A stretch of 7,779 nt of DNA, taken from contig JAEWNN010000089.1 of assembly GCA_023457035.1 (NCBI GenBank), forward strand, positions 1 to 7,779. The letters run 5' to 3'. How positions within the stretch are numbered: the stretch's first letter is position 1; each line of letters begins with the position of its first letter. Source of the stretch: Verrucomicrobiota bacterium. Its GTDB lineage: Bacteria > Verrucomicrobiota > Verrucomicrobiia > Opitutales > Opitutaceae. The notes beneath the pieces are model-generated. The model was not told where the DNA came from. It saw only the letters and a list, made by a program, of their open reading frames with translations, and ran no database searches. The position numbers were made by a program, and so were the translations under genes. This document shows positions 1-7,779 of the stretch, piece after piece.

Positions 1-959
1 CCGCGCAGGGCGGTGAGGCCGCCCCAGTCGGCGAGGGGCGGCAGCGGGCGCGGGGCGGTGCGCGCGCGGGTGCCGTGGCGGCGGCGGAAGGCGGCCAGTT
101 GCGTGGCCACGAAGGCCTCGGAGCCGAGCACGGCGGCGTCGGTGAAGTAGCGCACGCGGCAACGCAGGACGTCGGTCAGCGGGAGTTGCCCCTTCTGGCG
201 GAGGACTTTCTCGAAGGAAGCGGGGTCGATCGTGGCGCCGCGGGCGCGGGGCGCGGAACCGGTGCCAAAGAGCCCGATACGATGCGCGGCGTGGGCGTGG
301 CGCCAGTCGCCGCCGTGGAGGTGGCGGAGGCCCGCCCGGGCAGGTTTGTGGCCGGCGACGGCCTCGCCGTAGCCGCAGAAGCGGTAGTCCTTGGGGTCGG
401 CGACCAGGCCGGCGCGCACGGGATTGAGGTCGATGTAGAGGGCCATCGTGCGCAGGGCGTTGGTCCGGTTTTCGACGAGCACGGATTTGAAGCGTTCGGC
501 GAAGAGGGTGCCGTAGCGTTTGTGGGCCTTGTTGAACCAGATCGCGAAACGCTGTTTGAGCAGCTTCATGAAGGCGGAGACGTCGCCCATGAGCGCGAGC
601 TGACGCCGGCGCCACGCCTCGCCCTCGGCTCCTCCGGAGGCGAGCTGGCCTTCGATAACCTCGATCCGTTCCGCCTGGTACTTGGTCGGTTTGGGGTGAA
701 GCAGCCGGTGGCGGCGCAGCAGTTCGGTATCGTTCGGCACGCTCTTCTGTGGGACGCGCACGAGCACGTGGAAGTGGTTGCTCATGATCGCGTAGGTCAG
801 GATCTCGACGCCGCAAAACTCGGCCGTGAGCCAGAGCTGTTTGCGCAGAACCTCCTTGGCCGGGTCGTCGATGACCCGCTCGCCGTTCACCGTCCGGGTC
901 ATGCAGTGGTACACCGCCGTCCCCTCCTCCGCCGCGATCTTGATGCGCGCCGTCCTCAT
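1..959 (-). CDS. Y1 (HUH) REP-associated-type transposase, 3' end cut by window edge
   Basis: I translated the minus strand from the ATG at 959 and it stays open to base 1 (319 codons), so the C-terminus is missing. It begins MRTARIKIAAEEGTAVYHCM. The HUH metal-binding motif is SNHFHVLV (His62, His64). The catalytic tyrosine is most likely Tyr175 in LYIDLNPVRAGLV, matching the YIxxNPV motif of TnpA-REP/RAYT proteins. Between them lies a basic helix and RYGTLFAERFKS (149-159). Residues about 195-319 form the C-terminal extension usual in the roughly 320-residue members of this family, with RYFTDAAVLGSEAFV and a closing DWGGLTALR, so probably only a few residues are lost. The family cuts and joins single-stranded DNA through a 5'-phosphotyrosine link. 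Both catalytic motifs are intact and I see no frameshift. No Shine-Dalgarno site precedes the ATG. An AT-rich repeat lies 32-118 bases upstream of the start. Confidence 0.93.
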   Translation of the reverse strand, partial: MRTARIKIAAEEGTAVYHCMTRTVNGERVIDDPAKEVLRKQLWLTAEFCGVEILTYAIMSNHFHVLVRVPQKSVPNDTELLRRHRLLHPKPTKYQAERIEVIEGQLASGGAEGEAWRRRQLALMGDVSAFMKLLKQRFAIWFNKAHKRYGTLFAERFKSVLVENRTNALRTMALYIDLNPVRAGLVADPKDYRFCGYGEAVAGHKPARAGLRHLHGGDWRHAHAAHRIGLFGTGSAPRARGATIDPASFEKVLRQKGQLPLTDVLRCRVRYFTDAAVLGSEAFVATQLAAFRRRHGTRARTAPRPLPPLADWGGLTALR

Positions 960-990
960 CGCCGTGCCCGCAACCTACCCACAAGTGGCC

Positions 991-1077
991 TTACGTCTAA
1001 TTTTTCTGACCTGTCCCTGTTAACACTTCTGTTAACACTTTACGTCTAATTTTTCTGACCTGTCCCTGTTAACACTT
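991..1077. repeat. Two identical 38-bp AT-rich direct repeats at a 49-bp period
   Basis: A 38-base sequence starting TTACGTCTAATTTTTCTGAC and ending CTGTCCCTGTTAACACTT occurs at 991-1028 and identically at 1040-1077. An 11-base linker separates the copies and contains another GTTAACACT, so the end of the unit is itself partly repeated. The palindromic hexamer GTTAAC therefore appears at 1019, 1031 and 1068, and the first two can pair as a short hairpin with an ACTTCT loop. GC content is about 37 percent, far below the flanks. The repeat starts 32 bases upstream of the transposase start codon. It may be an end or recognition element of that transposase; this is inferred from position only. Confidence 0.85.
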
Positions 1078-1219
1078 TCTTCAGCAACAGAATATTGGAC
1101 ACCAATGACGCATGAGCGCTGCGCGATTGGGATCGCGAGGGGCAACCGTGCCACTGCGCCGGCAGTCCGCGGACTCCGCCCCGGTCCGGCGATCCGCTGC
1201 ACCATCCCGCTAAACCAAT

Positions 1220-1242
1220 TTTCATGAAACCGTTTCATGAAA
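1220..1242. promoter_or_regulatory. 23-bp palindrome, candidate operator upstream of carB
   Basis: The arms TTTCATGAAAC (1220-1230) and GTTTCATGAAA (1232-1242) are exact reverse complements around a single central C. The decamer TTTCATGAAA is itself a palindrome, so the site is also two decamers separated by CCG. The core TGAAACCGTTTCA resembles LacI/GalR-family operators, which often have TGAAA/TTTCA half-sites around a CG-containing centre. It ends 89 bases before the carB start and is far from the transposase start, so carB is the likelier target. In E. coli the LacI-family repressor PurR acts on carAB, but the site here is not a PurR-box match. The palindrome is seen directly; operator function is inferred. 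Confidence 0.5.
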
Positions 1243-1331
1243 GAGGATTGAGCCCGCTCGCCGGACCTCGTCAGGATCGGCGTCCGCAGTCCCCTTTTCC
1301 CCAACTACTGCTGCGAACCCATCGCCCCATC

Positions 1332-4538
<3,207 letters not shown>

Positions 4539-4546
4539 GCCGGCTT

Positions 4547-4579
4547 CCGCGGCGCGGCGCGTTCGGCGCCCCGCCGCGG
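4547..4579. terminator. Strong GC hairpin between convergent carB and ddh
   Basis: CCGCGGCG (4547-4554) pairs with CGCCGCGG (4572-4579). Inside, after one C-C mismatch, GGCGC (4556-4560) pairs with GCGCC (4566-4570) around a GTTCG loop. It starts 8 bases after the carB stop and lies 63 bases past the ddh stop, so it could act on both transcripts. There is no U-run on either side, so it is not a classic intrinsic terminator; it may need Rho or simply protect 3' ends. Confidence 0.4.
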
Positions 4580-4642
4580 GTCGGGAACTTGTTCGCAAAC
4601 GGCAAGCGCGTCCGGGGGGCGCGCGCTGGCCGGAACCGAAGC

Positions 4643-5560
4643 TCAGACCAAGGTCCTGACCAGATCCTCGCGGCTGCCGGGCAGCAGATCCATCGGCGCG
4701 ATCTCCGGCATCGTGTAGGCGCCGGGTCGCAGCTTCGTGGCGGCGGCGCGCGCGCAGGCGACCATGACCTGGCCCGTCAGCGCCGGGTTGTTGATCGTCA
4801 TGCGGAACTCGAGGAGCTGGTTCTGCGCCCCCCCGCTCACGCCCTTGCGCTGCATGAGCACGGCGTGGCCCATGTCCTTCAGCGCCTCGACGCTCGGCAC
4901 GGCGAACACCCGCGTGTCGTCATGCGCGAAATACTCGTCGGTCTTGATCGCCCGCTCCACCGCCGCGAAGTCGGCGCCGTCCGCCAGCTCGACATAGACC
5001 ATGCGGCGGTGCACGCCCGTGCCGGTCGGGATCGTCATGGAGAGCGCGTCCTTCACGCCCGCCTTCGACTTGGCGCAGACGGAGTGCCCCATGCTCATGC
5101 CGGGGCCGAAGTTGGTGTAGGTGATGCCGCGGGGCGCGAGCGCGAGCATCAGGGTGCGGACCATGGAGTCGCTGCCCGGGTCCCAGCCGGCGGAGACGAC
5201 GGCCACCGCCCCGTGCTCCTTGCCGAGCGCGTCGAGCGCGCTGCGGAGCTCCCAGAGTTTCTGCCCATGGATGTCGAAGCTGTCCACGGTGTGGATACCC
5301 CGGCGAAGGTAGAGCGGCGCGGTCTCGGGAATGCTGCGCGTGGGTCCGCAGAGGATGGCGACATCGACCTTGCCGAGCTTGGCCACGTCGTCGACGACGG
5401 CGGTGCCGGCCAGCTCGGGCGGCACGGAAGCCCCGGCGGCGGTGCTCCGGCGCACGACGCCGGCCAGCTCCATGTCCGGGGCCGCGCGCACGGCCTCGAG
5501 GGCCGCGCGTCCGATGTTTCCATACCCGACGACTGCGATGCGGAGAGGTGTGTTGGCCAT
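4643..5560 (-). CDS. ddh: meso-Diaminopimelate D-dehydrogenase (type II)
   Basis: The 305-residue enzyme catalyses NADP-dependent interconversion of tetrahydrodipicolinate plus ammonia with meso-2,6-diaminopimelate, the one-step branch to peptidoglycan DAP and lysine. The Rossmann motif GYGNIG is at 12-17. TVDSFDIH (91-98), SAGWDPG (123-129) and FGPGMSMGHS (151-160) match the substrate-pocket segments of the family. The middle and C-terminus (DALSMTIPTG, AIKTDEYF, NPALTGQVMVA, DLLPGSREDL) resemble the type II enzymes of the Symbiobacterium thermophilum class more than Corynebacterium Ddh (320 residues). Some type II members also reductively aminate other 2-keto acids to D-amino acids, so a D-amino acid role is possible. 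The start ATG gives the Rossmann strand directly. The leader reads TTCCTCCGCCC with no Shine-Dalgarno site. It is the last of four co-directional genes, 63 bases after the preceding oxidoreductase gene, and converges on carB. Confidence 0.93.
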   Translation of the reverse strand: MANTPLRIAVVGYGNIGRAALEAVRAAPDMELAGVVRRSTAAGASVPPELAGTAVVDDVAKLGKVDVAILCGPTRSIPETAPLYLRRGIHTVDSFDIHGQKLWELRSALDALGKEHGAVAVVSAGWDPGSDSMVRTLMLALAPRGITYTNFGPGMSMGHSVCAKSKAGVKDALSMTIPTGTGVHRRMVYVELADGADFAAVERAIKTDEYFAHDDTRVFAVPSVEALKDMGHAVLMQRKGVSGGAQNQLLEFRMTINNPALTGQVMVACARAAATKLRPGAYTMPEIAPMDLLPGSREDLVRTLV

Positions 5561-5577
5561 GGGCGGAGGAATAGCGG

Positions 5578-5619
5578 CCCGGGCGCCGAGTGGAAGATCG
5601 TTTCTGCGCGGCGCCGGGG
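5578..5619. other. Inverted repeat in the oxidoreductase-ddh gap
   Basis: CCCGGGCGCC (5578-5587) can pair with GGCGCCGGGG (5610-5619) at nine of ten positions around a 22-base loop. It fills most of the 63-base gap between the preceding stop codon and the ddh start. No U-run follows in the direction of transcription, so I do not call a terminator; it might influence mRNA ends or ddh expression. In DNA this GC-rich, such a match has limited weight. Confidence 0.35.
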
Positions 5620-5623
5620 TGTT

Positions 5624-6445
5624 TCAGAGCAGCTTGAGCAACGCGGAGAAGTCCTCGTCGCCCCAGCCGCGTTGCTCGGCCTCGCGCAGGCGGTCGCGCA
5701 CCAGCGCCGTCTGTGGGAGCGCCGCCGCGCCGGCGGTCTCGACCGCGAGCCGGAGGTCCTTGCCCATGTGCTTCACGGAGAACTGCGGCGCGAAATCGCC
5801 GTCGCGCAGCTTCTGCCCCTTGAGTTTGGTCAGCCCGGAGTTGGCCACGTTGCACTCGAGCACCTTGAAGAAGGTGTCGTCGGCGATGCCGGCGCGGCGT
5901 GCGAAGGTCAGCCCCTCGCACATCGCCTCCAACACCCCGGCAATCTGCAGGTTCATCGCCAGCTTCAGCGTGGAGGCCTGCACGTTGGTGCCGATGTGGA
6001 AACGCAGCTCCGAGAGGTTGGCCAGCACCGGCTCGACCGCGGCCACCGTCGCCGCGTCGCCACCGAGGAAGAACACCGTCTTGCGCGCTTCGGCCGCGGG
6101 CTTGCTGCCCGTGAACGGCGCCTCGACGTACCGCGCCCCGCGCGACTCGACGAGTTGGCGGAACCGTTCGCTGCTCTGCGGATCGATGGTGCTCGACTGC
6201 ACCACGATCTTCCCGGCGCCGAGCGCCGGTGCGATCACCTCGAGCAGCCCCGCCACGGCCGGCGGATCGGCGATCACGATCTGCAACAGCTCGCCCGCCC
6301 GCGCCGCGGCGACGGCGTCGGCCTGCCAGCGCGGGGTCTCCGGCTTCGGCGAACGGTTCCAAGCCGCGGCCAGCAGGCCGGCGGCTTCATAGTGGCGCGA
6401 CCAGATGGCGCCGATGATGCCCAAACCGAAGACGGAGACTTTCAT
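5624..6445 (-). CDS. NAD(P)-dependent beta-hydroxyacid dehydrogenase-family oxidoreductase
   Basis: This 273-residue protein belongs to the 3-hydroxyisobutyrate dehydrogenase / glyoxylate-succinic semialdehyde reductase (GLYR) superfamily. The N-terminal Rossmann domain opens MKVSVFGLGIIG, with the dinucleotide loop at 7-12 and Asn30-Arg31 after the second strand (AAAWNRSP), a pattern that suggests NADPH. VVQSSTIDP (81-89) and the substrate motif EAPFTGSKPAAE (108-119) follow; the family norm is APVSGS, so Phe-Thr replaces Val-Ser. The catalytic lysine is Lys161 in KLAMN (161-165), in the all-helical C-terminal domain, and the C-terminal cofactor motif is KHMGKDLRLA (225-234). Length is slightly below the usual 285-300. 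The true substrate cannot be read from sequence; a small aldehyde acid or 3-hydroxy acid is likely. No Shine-Dalgarno site is present; the leader is pyrimidine-rich. It lies 72 bases after the small upstream gene. Confidence 0.9.
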   Translation of the reverse strand: MKVSVFGLGIIGAIWSRHYEAAGLLAAAWNRSPKPETPRWQADAVAAARAGELLQIVIADPPAVAGLLEVIAPALGAGKIVVQSSTIDPQSSERFRQLVESRGARYVEAPFTGSKPAAEARKTVFFLGGDAATVAAVEPVLANLSELRFHIGTNVQASTLKLAMNLQIAGVLEAMCEGLTFARRAGIADDTFFKVLECNVANSGLTKLKGQKLRDGDFAPQFSVKHMGKDLRLAVETAGAAALPQTALVRDRLREAEQRGWGDEDFSALLKLL

Positions 6446-6517
6446 GGTGAGAGGATGCGAAGGTGACGGGAATGGATTGCCCGGGCACCAACAGGAACGG
6501 CCCAGGCCGGCGGCGAC

Positions 6518-6844
6518 TCAAGTCGCGCGCCGCCGCTGCCGTTTCGCCGCCGGTGCGTGGGGCACGAACAACCGCGCGAAACCGCCGTAGGCGCGCAATT
6601 CGTCGATCTCGAACTCGATCAGCTTCGCGCGCACCAGCGGCAAGGTCGCCAGCACGCGCCGCGCCGCCGCGGCGGTGGCCGCCTCGAGGACGAGCACCGC
6701 CTCGCCGGCGCCGGTGAAGTAGATCTCGCGCAGCGTGCCCGCCTGCTGGAGACGCCAAGCCGTCTCGGCCTCGGCGCGCAGCAACTCGGGGGTGAAGGCC
6801 GCCTCGTCGGCGGCCAGCGTGCGGGACTTGGCGAGGATCTTCAT
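6518..6844 (-). CDS. Small muconolactone isomerase/YciI-like ferredoxin-fold protein
   Basis: This is a 108-residue protein with no signal peptide or membrane segment. The layout fits the dimeric alpha/beta-barrel (ferredoxin-like) fold of muconolactone delta-isomerase-like and YciI-like proteins: a first strand (MKILAKSRTL), a helix (LLRAEAETAWRLQQAG, 21-36), paired strands (LREIYFTG and AVLVLEAAT), a second helix (AAARRVLATLPL, 59-70) and a last strand (IEFEIDELRAYG, 76-87). The W-L-x-x-x-G then L-R-E-x-Y pattern and the LPLV turn (68-71) are typical. The basic tail (KRQRRRAT) is probably disordered. There is no catechol-pathway gene nearby, so I do not claim muconolactone isomerase activity. 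It starts 30 bases after the phosphorylase stop, which suggests one transcript. No Shine-Dalgarno site; the leader carries TTTCCTCCC. The coding call is fairly firm, the fold assignment moderate. Confidence 0.78.
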   Translation of the reverse strand: MKILAKSRTLAADEAAFTPELLRAEAETAWRLQQAGTLREIYFTGAGEAVLVLEAATAAAARRVLATLPLVRAKLIEFEIDELRAYGGFARLFVPHAPAAKRQRRRAT

Positions 6845-6874
6845 GATGGCAGGGAGGAAAGCCCGGCGGGCGTT

Positions 6875-7558
6875 TCAGGCAAACAACGTCAGCAGCCGCC
6901 GGAAGAGGTCGTCGACCTTCACCTGGTTGGCGCGCACGAGTTCGCCGAACGTCTCGGGCGAGAGCTCCCCGGCGCCGATCCCGTTGGCATAGTTGTCGAC
7001 CATGCAGAGCAGGTTGTAGTTCAGGCCGGCCTCGCGGCACAGGTCGGCCTCGGCCGCCGCCGTCATGCCGACGACGTCGCCCCACTGGGCGAGCACGCGC
7101 ACCTCGGCGCGGGTCTCGAAGCGCGGGCCGGGCGTCTGGATGTAGATCTTCCCCTGCGGCAGCGGGTACGGCAGCACCGCGGCGATGCGGCCGATCAGGT
7201 TGTTGGCGATCTCCGGGCCGAGCGCGCGCAGCTCGCTGTCCGAAAAGGTGAACGGACGGAAGCTGATATAGTCGCCGCACGAAAGCACGGTCCCCGGCGA
7301 CAGATCGGGCCGGAGCGAACCGACCGAGCACAGCGCCACCACATCGCGGTAGCCGAGGTCGACCAGCGCCTGGATGTTGGCGCGGTGGTTGATCGCATGC
7401 GGCGGCAGGTACGCCGGGCCGTGGCGGTTGAGGAGCACATGCTCCCCATCGCTACGCACGATCGCCCGGCCGTGGTGGGTCTCGATCTCGCGCTCGGGCC
7501 ACGAGTCGAACAGCGATGATTTCGCGATGCTGGTCCCGCTAAGGAAGGCGATCTTCAC
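6875..7558 (-). CDS. MTAP/PNP-family nucleoside phosphorylase, short form
   Basis: The family cleaves 5'-methylthioadenosine, methylthioinosine or a purine nucleoside with phosphate. I chose the GTG at 7558 (VKIAFLSGT) because the conserved first strand begins there; an in-frame ATG at 7768 would add 70 arginine-rich unconserved residues. That gives 227 residues against 245-285 for typical relatives. Visible motifs are SGT at 7-9 (phosphate loop), LNRHG (43-47), PPHAINHRANIQAL (52-65), CSVGSLR (77-83), GPRFETRAE (144-152) and GMTAAAEADL (164-173, Met165 and Glu170 in the ribose site). The base-recognition segment is VDNYANG (187-193): one Asp (Asp188) aligns with the MTAP TDYD motif but the second becomes Tyr190. 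The loop usually carrying a HVxMAxPFC motif is replaced by a shorter stretch (about 104-130), and the C-terminal helix is short. Adenine versus hypoxanthine preference is uncertain. It is the first gene of the minus-strand run. A weak CTGAAA-N18-TACGAT promoter-like pair lies near 7663-7692. Confidence 0.85.
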   Translation of the reverse strand: MKIAFLSGTSIAKSSLFDSWPEREIETHHGRAIVRSDGEHVLLNRHGPAYLPPHAINHRANIQALVDLGYRDVVALCSVGSLRPDLSPGTVLSCGDYISFRPFTFSDSELRALGPEIANNLIGRIAAVLPYPLPQGKIYIQTPGPRFETRAEVRVLAQWGDVVGMTAAAEADLCREAGLNYNLLCMVDNYANGIGAGELSPETFGELVRANQVKVDDLFRRLLTLFA

Positions 7559-7694
7559 GGACCCGACGATGCCTCGGCGTCCCCGCCGGGCAATGGCGGA
7601 GATGGAGCGTTCAAACTCGGCCGAAAAATCCGTCGATCCAACCTCTTGCCAAACGCGGGCGAATCGTAAAAGTCGGTCCCTTCTATTTTCAGCG

Positions 7695-7779
7695 ATGAGT
7701 GTCGCTCGTGCAGTCCGCAAACCGTCCGTCGTCTCTCGGCCCACCTCCCGCCCGGCCGCGCGTCCCACCGCGCCCGCCG
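7695..7779 (+). CDS. Possible start of a divergent gene, cut by right edge
   Basis: An ATG at 7695 opens a frame of 28 codons that reaches the window end. The peptide starts MSVARAVRKPSVVSRPTSRP and is rich in Arg, Pro, Ala and Ser, like a disordered N-terminal region. Most codons end in G or C, as in the neighbours. The 30 bases before it are AT-richer than the surroundings, with a weak TTGCCA (7646-7651) and TAAAAG (7667-7672) pair at 15-base spacing. There is no Shine-Dalgarno site. No family can be assigned, and the open frame could be chance in such GC-rich DNA. Confidence 0.33.
   Translation, partial: MSVARAVRKPSVVSRPTSRPAARPTAPA

Larger units (their letters stand above)
960..1331. other. 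Non-coding stretch between transposase and carB
   Basis: This 372-base gap separates two divergently transcribed genes. It holds a near-tandem AT-rich repeat (991-1077) next to the transposase and a 23-bp palindrome (1220-1242) on the carB side. A small inverted repeat, ATTGG-ACA-CCAAT, sits at 1094-1106. I see no convincing sigma-70 promoter for either gene. TTAACA, one mismatch from a -35 box, recurs on the minus strand in the repeat but has no good -10 partner. The frames open across it give no recognisable protein. Confidence 0.7.

Noticed and set aside
500..570. Possible loss of the catalytic tyrosine, since the basic helix reads KQRFAIWFN (Phe138).
   Set aside because: In TnpA-REP the nucleophile is the Tyr of the YIxxNPV motif, present here as Tyr175, so the active site appears intact.
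75..1049. A 324-codon plus-strand frame over the transposase.
   Set aside because: It is the antisense shadow of the transposase, whose minus-strand frame has HUH and tyrosine motifs.
991..1077. A small CRISPR array.
   Set aside because: There are only two copies, the 11-base linker repeats part of the unit, and no cas genes are present.
1224..1331. An N-terminal extension of CarB from the ATG at 1224.
   Set aside because: The 36 extra residues have no counterpart in the family, and this ATG lies inside the 1220-1242 palindrome. The ATG at 1332 gives the standard N-terminus.
7559..7768. A 70-residue N-terminal extension of the phosphorylase from the ATG at 7768.
   Set aside because: The family starts at the first beta strand, which begins at the GTG at 7558. 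The added residues look like translated spacer.

Overview
The window is high-GC bacterial DNA with strong G/C preference at third codon positions and no Shine-Dalgarno sequence close enough to any start. Gene content and protein flavour suggest a Verrucomicrobiota bacterium, most like an Opitutaceae member: a roughly 320-residue Y1 transposase of the kind common there, a stand-alone carB, and a type II diaminopimelate dehydrogenase. This placement comes from familiarity with the families, not from a search.

Layout. (1) Bases 1-959, minus strand: an almost complete Y1 (HUH) transposase running off the left edge. (2) Bases 960-1331: a 372-base non-coding stretch with an AT-rich near-tandem repeat (991-1077) behind the transposase start and a 23-bp palindrome (1220-1242) about 90 bases before carB. 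(3) Bases 1332-4538, plus strand: carB, full length with all four domains; carA is not beside it. (4) Bases 4539-4642: a convergent gap with a strong GC hairpin. (5) Bases 4643-7558, minus strand: four co-directional genes with gaps of 30 to 72 bases. In transcription order they are an MTAP/PNP-family phosphorylase, a 108-residue muconolactone-isomerase-like protein, a beta-hydroxyacid-dehydrogenase-family oxidoreductase, and meso-diaminopimelate dehydrogenase. (6) Bases 7559-7779: a spacer and the possible start of a divergent plus-strand gene cut by the right edge.

Function. carB supplies carbamoyl phosphate for pyrimidines and arginine. The minus-strand run looks like a loose housekeeping or salvage operon (nucleoside phosphorolysis, a small-acid reductase, DAP/lysine or D-amino acid metabolism) with no obvious single pathway. 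I found no defence system, CRISPR array, RNA gene or other clearly new system. The items most worth a second look are the repeat behind the transposase, the palindrome before carB, the shortened active-site region of the phosphorylase, and the pyrimidine-rich leaders in place of Shine-Dalgarno sites.
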